A DNA stretch of 64,000 nucleotides from Actinoplanes sp. N902-109. GTDB taxonomy: Bacteria > Actinomycetota > Actinomycetes > Mycobacteriales > Micromonosporaceae. Positions 37,612-44,316 of the stretch are shown here, one piece after another (the stretch's first letter is position 1; every line of letters starts with the position of its first letter). The stretch is taken from the NCBI RefSeq assembly GCF_000389965.1, contig NC_021191.1:5085501-5149500 (forward strand), in the 5' to 3' direction. The notes beneath the pieces were generated by a model, which was not told the DNA's origin, searched no databases, and saw only the letters and a list, made by a program, of their open reading frames with translations. The translations under genes and the position numbers were made by a program.

Positions 37612-38723
37612 GGTTTCCTGCCTTCCTGGCCTGCGCCTGCGAGGCCGTCGTTCGGTGCGACCGCGGCGTGCCCGGTGCGCCCGGTCATGCCCCGGGGAAG
37701 CACCTCGCCCAGTCGTCTCGTCGTCTCGTCCCAGCCCTGCAACGTGCGCCGCCGGGCCCGGGCCGCGGCCCGCCACTCCCGCCGCAGACCGGGGTCGGTG
37801 AGCCAGCGCCGCAGCGCCCCGGCCAGCGCCGCGACGTCACCGGGCGGCACCAGCAGGCCCGGCACGCTGCCGTCCGGTGCCGTACCGACGGCTTCGGGCA
37901 CGCCCTGCACCTGGGTGGCCAGCACGGGGATGCCGCGCGCGAGTGCCTCGGTGAGCACCATCCCGTACGTCTCGGCGCGCGACGGCAGCACGAGCAGATC
38001 GGCCGCGGCGTACGTGCCGGCCAGCTCCGTCCCGGTGCGGGTGCCGACATAACGGACCCGCGGGTTGGCCCGGCGGGTGGCGGCGGCGAAGCCCGGATCG
38101 CGGTCCAGCGCCCCGGCGCAGACGCAGTCCCAGGCCAGGTCGTCCAGGGTCAGCAGGGCCGCGGCGAGCACGTCCTGGGCCTTGCGCGGCGTCACAGCGG
38201 CCACGCACAGCAACCGGTTGCCGGCCGGGCTCGGTTCGGCCTCCGGCGCGGGATCGACCCCCGGGGCAGCGACCTGGACGGACCCGGCCGGCAAACCGTG
38301 CAGTGTTTCGATCCGGCGCGCGGCGCCCGAACTCGTCGCCACCACCGCCGTCGCTGCCCGCAGCACCCGCCCCTCCCCCGCGCTCAACGCCGCGGGCGCT
38401 CCCGTCTCGTCGCCGAGCGGGAGGTGCACCAGGATCACGGTGGTCAGCCGGGCCGCGTGCCGTTCCACCGGGCCGGGTGCCGCGCACGCGACCAGACCGT
38501 CGAGCAGCACCACGGACCGGTCGGGAATGCCGGACAGCGTGGCGTCCAGCCGGGCCTCGTCCGCGGGCGAGGGGTGCGGCCAGGCGCCGTCGACCGGGAG
38601 TTCGCACACGTCGCGGGTCGCCGCCAGGCCGGTCAGCACCCGGCGGTCGTAGGTGTTGCCACCGCTGGGTGCCGCCGGGTCGTCGATCCCACCCGGCAGC
38701 ACCGCCCACAACGGTCCGGTCAC
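37608..38723 (-). CDS. GT4-family glycosyltransferase
   Basis: This 371-residue GT-B enzyme is a retaining glycosyltransferase of family 4 type. The C-terminal donor-binding half contains SRAETYGMVLTEALARGIPV (the E-x7-E motif) and LLVPPGDVAAL. The N-terminal half has LPGGIDDPAAPSGGNTYD and a VILVHLPLGDE strand. GTG 38723 is chosen over an upstream ATG because it overlaps the stop of the PTPS-like gene (GTGA). The acceptor is probably the cluster's pyrimidine/pterin product or a lipid carrier; the donor sugar is unknown. The last 25 residues are low complexity. Confidence 0.87.
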   Translation of the reverse strand: MTGPLWAVLPGGIDDPAAPSGGNTYDRRVLTGLAATRDVCELPVDGAWPHPSPADEARLDATLSGIPDRSVVLLDGLVACAAPGPVERHAARLTTVILVHLPLGDETGAPAALSAGEGRVLRAATAVVATSSGAARRIETLHGLPAGSVQVAAPGVDPAPEAEPSPAGNRLLCVAAVTPRKAQDVLAAALLTLDDLAWDCVCAGALDRDPGFAAATRRANPRVRYVGTRTGTELAGTYAAADLLVLPSRAETYGMVLTEALARGIPVLATQVQGVPEAVGTAPDGSVPGLLVPPGDVAALAGALRRWLTDPGLRREWRAAARARRRTLQGWDETTRRLGEVLPRGMTGRTGHAAVAPNDGLAGAGQEGRKP

Positions 38724-39097
38724 AGCTCCCGCTCGTACGACGCCCATGCGATGTGCGACTCGTGCAGGGTCACGGCCAGCGCGGTGAGCCCGTTGCCGGC
38801 CACCTTGTCGGCGAGCCGGTCGGCGATGACCTTGGCGAGGAACTCCGTGGACGTGTTGACGCCGGTGAAGTCGGGGTCGTCGTCGAGATTACGGTAGCTG
38901 AGCGCGCCGCAGATCGCGTGCAGCTCCTGGCTGGCCAGACCGATGTCGATGACGATGTTGTCGGCGTCCAGCTCGGGGCGCTTGAACGTGGCGTCCACCA
39001 CGAAGGTGGCACCGTGCAGCTTCTGCGCCGGGCCGAACACCTCGCCCTGGAAGCTGTGGGCGACCATGATGTGATCACGGACGGTGACGCTGAACAT
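38720..39097 (-). CDS. 6-pyruvoyltetrahydropterin synthase homologue, altered active site
   Basis: This 125-residue protein has the T-fold of PTPS/QueD, with AHSF near the N-terminus and LHESHIAWASYE at the end. Compared with the family, key residues differ. The catalytic Cys of CxxxHGH is Ala24, and the last zinc His of that motif is Ala30 (AQKLHGA). The other ligand candidates His14 and His28 and the C-terminal Glu remain. It is thus unlikely to be a standard PTPS, QueD or PTPS-III, and may bind a pterin or use different chemistry. The ATG at 39097 follows the dehydrogenase stop directly, with AGGAG 5 bases before. Confidence 0.88.
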   Translation of the reverse strand: MFSVTVRDHIMVAHSFQGEVFGPAQKLHGATFVVDATFKRPELDADNIVIDIGLASQELHAICGALSYRNLDDDPDFTGVNTSTEFLAKVIADRLADKVAGNGLTALAVTLHESHIAWASYEREL

Positions 39098-40075
39098 TCA
39101 CTCTCCTGTCTCGTAGGTGATGACATGGCACAGGGCCGGCAGCTCGCCGCTGGTCAGCCGGGGCAGGACGGCGGGCAGCTCGGCGAAGCGCGACTCCCCG
39201 GTGAGCAGCGCGTCGAACACCGGGTCGGCGAGCAGGTCCAGCGCGATGGCCAGCCGGTCGGCGTAGGTACGCCGACCGCGCCGGGCCGGGGCGATGCCAC
39301 CCACCTGACTGCTCCGCACGACCAGCCGCCGGGAGTGGAAGAACTCGCCGAGCGGCACGCTGACCTCGCGGTCGCCGTACCAGCTGAGCTCGACGACCGT
39401 ACCCTCGGTGGCCAGCAGCTCCAGCGAGCGGGTCAGCCCGGCCGAGGTGGCGCTGGCATGCACGACCAGGTCGCAGTCGCCGGTCGCGTCGCCCGGCAGC
39501 GCGAAATCCACCCCCAGTGCGGCGGCCACCCCGGCCCGCTGCGGGTTCGCATCCACCAGCTGCACCCGGGCACCGGGGAACCGGGACAGGATGGCGGCCA
39601 CGCTGGCGCCGACCATGCCCGCGCCCACCACGGCGATCCGGTCACCGATCAGCGGCGCGGCGTCCCACAGGCCGTTCAGCGCGGTCTCGACGGTCCCGGT
39701 CAGCACCGCCCGCCGCGGCGGCACGGTGTCGGGCACCACGGTCACCGCCTCGACCGGCACGACGAAGCGCGTCTGGTGCGGGAAGAGGCTGAACACCGTA
39801 CGGCCGACAAGGGTCTCGGGTCCTCGCTCCACCACCCCGACGTTGAGGTAGCCGTACTTCACCGGCGCGGGAAAATCGCCCTCCTGGAAGGGTGCGCGCA
39901 TCGCGGCGTGCTGGCTGGCCGGGACACCACCGCGGAAGACGAGCGTCTCGGTGCCGCGCGAGACCCCCGAGTGCAGCGTCCGGACGAGCACCTCACCGGG
40001 GCCCGGATCGGGCACCTCGACGGGCCGGATCTCCCCGGTGCCCGGCTGCGCGACCCAGAACGCGCGGTCCGTCAT
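39098..40075 (-). CDS. MDR-family dehydrogenase heading the pterin-like cluster
   Basis: This 325-residue protein has the alcohol dehydrogenase GroES-like and Rossmann domains. The NAD(P) motif is IAVVGAGMVGASVAAIL, followed by VQLVDANP, where Asp suggests NAD. The structural-zinc cysteines and the usual catalytic CGTD motif are absent; HSGVSRGTETLVF stands there instead. It resembles zinc-free relatives such as BchC-like proteins. The ATG at 40075 has GAAGGAGAT upstream. It is the first gene of the seven-gene run and is divergent from the CDP-alcohol phosphotransferase, with 106 bp between. It probably oxidises a hydroxyl on a pathway intermediate. Confidence 0.87.
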   Translation of the reverse strand: MTDRAFWVAQPGTGEIRPVEVPDPGPGEVLVRTLHSGVSRGTETLVFRGGVPASQHAAMRAPFQEGDFPAPVKYGYLNVGVVERGPETLVGRTVFSLFPHQTRFVVPVEAVTVVPDTVPPRRAVLTGTVETALNGLWDAAPLIGDRIAVVGAGMVGASVAAILSRFPGARVQLVDANPQRAGVAAALGVDFALPGDATGDCDLVVHASATSAGLTRSLELLATEGTVVELSWYGDREVSVPLGEFFHSRRLVVRSSQVGGIAPARRGRRTYADRLAIALDLLADPVFDALLTGESRFAELPAVLPRLTSGELPALCHVITYETGE

Positions 40076-40181
40076 CGTGATCTCCTTCGTGCCGCAGTGA
40101 ACCAACTCCGCCCGGGAACCGTGTTGAGCGAAGACAGCGGCAACCATACGCGCGACGCGATCTTGCGCCTCCGGAGGCACA

Positions 40182-40970
40182 GTGACCATGAGTATCGGCA
40201 CGATGACGGCCCGCCCGGCCCGGGGTCCCCTCGCGGGTCTCGCCGCCCACCTGCTCCTGACCGTCGCGCTGGCGGCCACGGCGGGTGTCACCGCGGGCGG
40301 CTGGCTGGCCGGTACGGTCTATGCCGTCGGGCTCTACCTTGCCCTGCGTACGGGGATGGAGCAGGCCGGCATGCGCGCACTCGGTCCCGCCAACACGGTG
40401 ACCCTGGGCCGGGCGGTGCTGGTCGGCGGCGTCACCGCCCTGGTCGTCACGTCGTTCCAGCGGCACGTACCGCTGGCGCTGCTGGTCACCCTGGTCGGCG
40501 TCGCCCTGGCCCTGGACGGCGTGGACGGCCAGGTAGCCCGGCGCACCGGCACCACCACCGCCCTGGGCGCACGCTTCGACATGGAGATCGACGCCTTCCT
40601 CATCCTGGTGCTCAGCATCTATGTGGCGGCCGACTTCGGCTGGTGGACCGTGGCGATCGGCGCCTTCCGCTACGCCTTCGTCGCGGCATCCTGGGCCGCC
40701 CCCTGGCTGAGCGCCGCCCTGCCCGCGAAGTTCTCCCGCAAGGTGGTCGCGGCCCTGCAGGGCGTCGTCCTCGTGGTGGTCACCGCCGGGCTGCTCCCCC
40801 ACGCCGCGGCCTTCCTGGCGCTGACCCTCGCACTGGGCTCGCTGACCTGGTCCTTCGGCCGCGACATCAGCTGGCTCCGCCGCACCGAACACCACCGCCG
40901 CGCCCACGCCGCCGCCACCCGCCGGACGGCCACCCCCCGCCGCCACGTCCCGCACCCGGCCCACACCTGA
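40182..40970 (+). CDS. CDP-alcohol phosphatidyltransferase family enzyme
   Basis: This 262-residue membrane enzyme has about six helices. It carries the complete catalytic signature DG-x2-AR-x8-G-x3-D-x3-D, seen as LDGVDGQVARRTGTT and the continuation GARFDMEID. Such enzymes move a phosphoalcohol from CDP onto an alcohol, making phospholipids or phospho-linked metabolites. The acceptor cannot be inferred. GTG 40182 follows GGAGG by 5 bases and is preferred to later ATGs. It is divergent from the dehydrogenase at 39098-40075, and sharing that promoter region suggests it belongs to the same pathway. The C-terminus is a basic, His-rich tail. Confidence 0.9.
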   Translation: MTMSIGTMTARPARGPLAGLAAHLLLTVALAATAGVTAGGWLAGTVYAVGLYLALRTGMEQAGMRALGPANTVTLGRAVLVGGVTALVVTSFQRHVPLALLVTLVGVALALDGVDGQVARRTGTTTALGARFDMEIDAFLILVLSIYVAADFGWWTVAIGAFRYAFVAASWAAPWLSAALPAKFSRKVVAALQGVVLVVVTAGLLPHAAAFLALTLALGSLTWSFGRDISWLRRTEHHRRAHAAATRRTATPRRHVPHPAHT

Positions 40971-41030
40971 ACCTGCCGGCTCAAGGACTGCATATCAGGA
41001 CGGCTCGCGGGCCCTGCGGGACAACGGTTT

Positions 41031-41897
41031 CTACGACTGCCTGGCCACCCAACCGATGAGGCGCGTCTGCTCACTACCGAATGGGGGATAGCCGTTCCCG
41101 CAGGTGTAATACCCGGACGGCGCTCCGGCGACCGTCAACTCCGGACTCCGCCAGTCCGACTTCTCCATGACGAAATACCGTTCCCTGTTGAGTTCGAGCA
41201 CCTGCGTGTTCTGCACCGGGCCCCATCTGAAGATGATGCTGTAGGTCGCCGTCCGATGGTCGTCGAGAGGCTGGAACCTGACGTAGACGGGCCCCTTCCC
41301 CACACCGAGCTTGCCGAATCTGCAGACAGCGCTGTCGATTGACGAGGATTGCGGCAGGATCACGAACAGGAGACCCAGCAGAAGGCTGCAAAGAATTGCC
41401 GCGCCGAGCTGCAGACGTTCGGTCCGGCGCGGAGATTCGCGACGCAGGAACCAGGTCTCGATGAACCACATCGCGGCGAGAACCAGAACGAACAGGACGG
41501 ATGCCGCAAGCGGGGTCCTGACGTCCCACGGGCACAGCATGTAGAAAAGAGTGACGCCGCCGGTCACGACAACACCGACGACGGCCAGCCGGAGCGTTCG
41601 TGAGTGGTCAACCGCGCGGGACAACGCGCGGTTGCCGTGTGCATCGAAGTTAGCGGGAATTTCCGGCTGCGCGTCGCCCCGGTTGCCTCCATACGCGGTG
41701 GTTACCGTAACGATCGAGGTGAGCACGGCCACGAACAGGCTCAGCACGCTGGCAATTTTGTCCGCGTCATCAAGACCTTGATCCAAAAGGAATACGGCCA
41801 GCACGAGAATCACACCGCATGCCGCAATCCATCTGATCAAGTGACCACGCTTTCCTGCGCCGCTGCTCCCGTCCCCGCCGGCCACTCTTCTCGACAT
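41031..41897 (-). CDS. Hypothetical multi-helix membrane protein
   Basis: This 288-residue protein has four to five hydrophobic helices (two near residues 22-62, a pair near 100-145, another near 165-185) and an extracytosolic C-terminal domain of about 100 residues with SAVCRFGKLG and YYTCGNGYPP cysteines. I do not recognise the family. Base composition is noticeably less GC-rich than the neighbours, with many A/T third positions, which suggests transfer from elsewhere. The ATG at 41897 follows AGGAAACC. It stands alone, 60 bases beyond the CDP-alcohol transferase (convergent) and separated from the cobalamin-binding gene by a 220-bp gap that holds only that gene's terminator. Confidence 0.72.
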   Translation of the reverse strand: MSRRVAGGDGSSGAGKRGHLIRWIAACGVILVLAVFLLDQGLDDADKIASVLSLFVAVLTSIVTVTTAYGGNRGDAQPEIPANFDAHGNRALSRAVDHSRTLRLAVVGVVVTGGVTLFYMLCPWDVRTPLAASVLFVLVLAAMWFIETWFLRRESPRRTERLQLGAAILCSLLLGLLFVILPQSSSIDSAVCRFGKLGVGKGPVYVRFQPLDDHRTATYSIIFRWGPVQNTQVLELNRERYFVMEKSDWRSPELTVAGAPSGYYTCGNGYPPFGSEQTRLIGWVARQS

Positions 41898-42087
41898 CAC
41901 CCGGTTTCCTGTCTGCTGGCACATGACAAGTCAGATCGGCGTGCCGGCACGCACGGATCGCTTAGGTGCCGGACGCCGCGACAGCTTACTGGCGAGAACT
42001 TCGTAAGCCATCGTCACGGATGGTCATTCGCGCAGCAGTCACCCGGATGAGCGTATCGCCGGGCAAGCCGACGACAAGATCCCCGGG

Positions 42088-42118
42088 TCCGGGCCAAGCG
42101 GATCGGTTTTGGCCCGGA
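42088..42118 (-). terminator. Hairpin terminator of cobalamin-binding gene
   Basis: TCCGGGCCAA (42088-42097) pairs perfectly with TTGGCCCGGA (42109-42118) around an 11-base loop. It starts 3 bases beyond the stop of the gene at 42122. No T-run follows. Confidence 0.65.
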
Positions 42119-42121
42119 GGA

Positions 42122-42994
42122 TCAGCTGATGCGCCGGATGTTGGGCGACGCGGGGACCACGTCGGGGTGCAGGATCGACGCGATGGCTTCGACGCCGTCG
42201 ATGAGTTTGGGGCCGGGGCGGACCACGAGGGTGTCGGCGTCGATGGCCCAGACCTGGGCGTCCGGGAAGTGCGGCAGGACGTGCCGGGCCTGGTCGGTGG
42301 CGCCGTCGAGGTGGAAGCCGCACGGGGTGACCAGGACGATGTCGGGGCGGGCCGCGGTCAGGGTTTCCCAGGTGGTCTCGACCGAGCGGCGGCCGGGGCT
42401 GGCCGCGACCGGGTGGCCGCCGGCGGCGACGATCAGGTCGGGGACCCAGTGGCCGCCCGCGAACGGCGGGTCGACCCATTCGACGGTGGCGACCCGGGGG
42501 CGGGGGCGGTCGGCGACCTGGGCGGCGACGGCGGCCAGCCGGGAGCGCAGGTGCGCCACCAGGGTGTGGGCGCGTTCGGTCACCCCGGCGCGCTCCCCCA
42601 CCAGCAGGATCGTTGCCAAGACCTCGTCGAGCGTGTACGGGTCCAGCGACACCACATCGGCCTGGCAACCGAGGTGTTGCAGCGCGTCGGCGACGTGGTC
42701 CGAGGGCAGGGCGCAGACGCGGCACAGGTCCTGGGTGAGGATCAGGTCGGGGTTCAGGCCCTGCAGCGCGCCCTCGTGCAGGGTGTAGAGGTCCTCACCG
42801 GCGGCCATCCGCTCCTTCACGTAGGCGTCGATCTCGCCGGGCGCCATGCCGCGGGTGTCCTTGCCGCCCACCACCACCGTCGTGCCGGGGCGGGCGTCGC
42901 ACTCGAAGGTGACGCCGGCGAGGTCGTCGCCGAGGCCGAGGGCGTACACGATGTCGGTGGCCGAGGGCAGGAGCGAAACCAGTCGCATGCCCAC
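42122..42994 (-). CDS. Cobalamin-binding protein, BtuF-like without signal peptide
   Basis: This 290-residue protein has the BtuF/FecB periplasmic-binding fold. RLVSLLPSATDIVYALGLGD, LTQDLCRVCALP and EWVDPPFAGGHWVPDLI are typical of the cobalamin-binding branch. It lacks any signal peptide or lipobox, so it should remain cytosolic, as in many actinobacterial members. No BtuC or BtuD transporter gene is adjacent. It may bind B12 for storage or delivery, perhaps serving metH at 7198, but this is inference. GTG 42994 is preferred (AGGAG 7 bases upstream) over an in-frame ATG two codons later. Confidence 0.85.
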   Translation of the reverse strand: MGMRLVSLLPSATDIVYALGLGDDLAGVTFECDARPGTTVVVGGKDTRGMAPGEIDAYVKERMAAGEDLYTLHEGALQGLNPDLILTQDLCRVCALPSDHVADALQHLGCQADVVSLDPYTLDEVLATILLVGERAGVTERAHTLVAHLRSRLAAVAAQVADRPRPRVATVEWVDPPFAGGHWVPDLIVAAGGHPVAASPGRRSVETTWETLTAARPDIVLVTPCGFHLDGATDQARHVLPHFPDAQVWAIDADTLVVRPGPKLIDGVEAIASILHPDVVPASPNIRRIS

Positions 42995-43005
42995 GAGTCT
43001 GCTCC

Positions 43006-43011
43006 TATGGT
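43006..43011 (+). promoter_or_regulatory. -10 box for leaderless phosphotransferase gene
   Basis: TATGGT ends 6 bases before GTG 43018. It overlaps, on the other strand, the ribosome site of the divergent cobalamin-binding gene. Confidence 0.55.
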
Positions 43012-43017
43012 GGCCGG

Positions 43018-43965
43018 GTGTTCACACCACCCGCCGATCTGCCGGAGCCGGTGCTGCTGGCCGCGATCGAGCGCGGCTGGTCCCGTACGGGAACCGTGGT
43101 TCATCGGCCTGTCGGGTTCGGCAGCCATCATTGGGAACTGGCCGGGACGGACGGCAGCCGGTGGTTCGTCACGGTCGACGACTTGCGCAGTCGTGACCGG
43201 CACGCGCTGACCGCTGCGCTCGGTGCGGCGCAGGCGTTGCGGGCGACCGGGCGCGACTTCGTGGTGGCGCCCGTGCCGGCCCGCGACGGTTCGCCGGTGA
43301 CGGTGATCGGTGACACGTTCGCGGTGGCGCTGTACCCGTTCGTCGACGGGGAGAGCTTCGGCTGGGGCGAGTTCCGGCCGGAGCAGCGACGAGCCGTGCT
43401 GGACCTGCTGGTGTCCGTGCACGGCGCGCCGGCGTCGGTGGCCGGGCAAGCGCTGCGGGAGGATTTCACTATTGCCTTGCGCGACGCGGTCACCGCTTCG
43501 ATCGACCCCGCCGCCGGGCCGTACGCGCAACCCACCGCCGGCCTGCTCGCCGCGCACGCCGCCGGCCTCCGCGCCGCTTTCCGGTGGTACGACGACCTGG
43601 TCGCGGCCGTACGGACCGAGCCGGGCACCATGGTGCTCACCCACGGTGAACCGCACCCGGGCAACACCATGCGGGCGGACGGCCGGTGGCTGCTCATCGA
43701 CTGGGACACCGCCCTGCTCGCGCCGCCCGAACGCGACCTGTGGGACCTCGACCCGGGTGACGGCACGGTGCACGCCGCGTACACCGCCGCCACCGGCACG
43801 GCCCTGCGCCCCGGGGTGCTCGACCTGTACCGGCTGCGCTGGGACCTGGCCGAGGTGGCCGTGTGCACCGCGCGGTTCCGGCAACCCCACGAGCGTACCG
43901 CCGACGATGCGGAGACCTGGGAGATCCTCGAGCGGACCGTGCCCGCGCTCAGGGCTCGTCCGTGA
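43018..43965 (+). CDS. Aminoglycoside phosphotransferase-family kinase
   Basis: This 315-residue kinase-like protein has the APH fold. VLTHGEPHPGNTM is Brenner's catalytic motif with Asp replaced by Glu at the usual HGD position. LLIDWDTALLAPPERDLWD is the metal-binding DxD-like motif, fully kept. The N-terminal lobe has a G-rich HRPVGFGSHHWEL and FVTVDDLRS in which the usual ATP-binding Lys is not obvious. It may phosphorylate a sugar, choline-like or antibiotic substrate. No resistance genes are nearby, so a resistance role is not supported. The end overlaps the convergent small gene by 17 bases. Confidence 0.85.
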   Translation: MFTPPADLPEPVLLAAIERGWSRTGTVVHRPVGFGSHHWELAGTDGSRWFVTVDDLRSRDRHALTAALGAAQALRATGRDFVVAPVPARDGSPVTVIGDTFAVALYPFVDGESFGWGEFRPEQRRAVLDLLVSVHGAPASVAGQALREDFTIALRDAVTASIDPAAGPYAQPTAGLLAAHAAGLRAAFRWYDDLVAAVRTEPGTMVLTHGEPHPGNTMRADGRWLLIDWDTALLAPPERDLWDLDPGDGTVHAAYTAATGTALRPGVLDLYRLRWDLAEVAVCTARFRQPHERTADDAETWEILERTVPALRARP

Positions 43966-44251
43966 GCCCCCGCTCCCAGCGCTGCCGGCGTTCGTCCGGG
44001 GTCTGCTCCCACCACGGGGTGCCGCGCTCACCCAGCGCGACCTTCGCGGCCTGCACCCGGGCCCGGGCCGGAGCCGGGTCCTCGTCGCGCCGCAGCGCCG
44101 CCCCGACGTCGCGGCGGGCCGCCATCAGCTTGCGGCGCAGGCGGGCCGCCACCTCCTCGGGGATGGCCGGGTCGGTGGCCCGCCACCGGCGGCCCTTGAT
44201 CACGACGTGGTGGCCGTCCTCGGTGCGCTCGGGCGGCTGCTGCTCAGACAC
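43949..44251 (-). CDS. Small charged protein conserved in actinobacteria
   Basis: This 100-residue protein is very rich in Arg, Glu and Ala. It opens with GHHVVIKGRRWRATDPAIPE and ends in WWEQTPDERRQRWERGL. I recognise the pattern from actinobacterial proteins often mislabelled as biopolymer transporter Tol; there is no membrane segment or known domain. The long central helix suggests nucleic-acid or protein binding. It starts at GTG 44251, with TACGAT (44258-44263) 6 bases upstream. It is divergent from recQ and its promoter region contains a DnaA box. Its function is unknown. Confidence 0.75.
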   Translation of the reverse strand: MSEQQPPERTEDGHHVVIKGRRWRATDPAIPEEVAARLRRKLMAARRDVGAALRRDEDPAPARARVQAAKVALGERGTPWWEQTPDERRQRWERGLTDEP

Positions 44252-44257
44252 CTCGCG

Positions 44258-44263
44258 ATCGTA
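44258..44263 (-). promoter_or_regulatory. -10 box for leaderless small charged protein gene
   Basis: On the minus strand TACGAT ends 6 bases before GTG 44251. The DnaA box at 44266-44274 lies just upstream, in the expected spacer of this promoter. Confidence 0.55.
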
Positions 44264-44265
44264 GG

Positions 44266-44274
44266 TTGTCCACA
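44266..44274 (+). promoter_or_regulatory. Perfect DnaA box near recQ
   Basis: TTGTCCACA matches the actinobacterial DnaA-box consensus exactly. It is a single copy between the divergent promoters of recQ and the small charged protein gene. It could be chance (a 9-mer), or allow DnaA to influence either gene. Confidence 0.45.
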
Positions 44275-44281
44275 GGGTGCG

Positions 44282-44316
44282 TCGACACGACCCGGCGAGT
44301 CACTAAACTCGCCGGG
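44282..44316 (+). promoter_or_regulatory. recQ promoter with overlapping palindromic operator
   Basis: TCGACA (44282-44287) and TAAACT (44304-44309) are spaced 16 bp and fit a vegetative promoter. Transcription would begin at about 44316, the G of the recQ GTG, giving a leaderless mRNA. A perfect 10-bp inverted repeat, CCCGGCGAGT / ACTCGCCGGG (44291-44300 and 44307-44316), surrounds the -10 box with a 6-base centre. A repressor bound there would block RNA polymerase. It could also act as a hairpin in DNA. The protein that binds is unknown. Confidence 0.65.

Noticed and set aside
39098..40075. Zinc-dependent alcohol dehydrogenase
   Set aside because: The cysteine ligands of both zinc sites are absent, so only MDR-family membership is claimed.
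42122..42994. Assignment as the lipoprotein part of a complete B12 ABC importer
   Set aside because: No signal peptide or lipobox is present and no permease or ATPase gene is adjacent.
43018..43965. Antibiotic resistance by aminoglycoside phosphorylation
   Set aside because: Only the general APH fold is visible; the family covers many substrates and the context gives no support.
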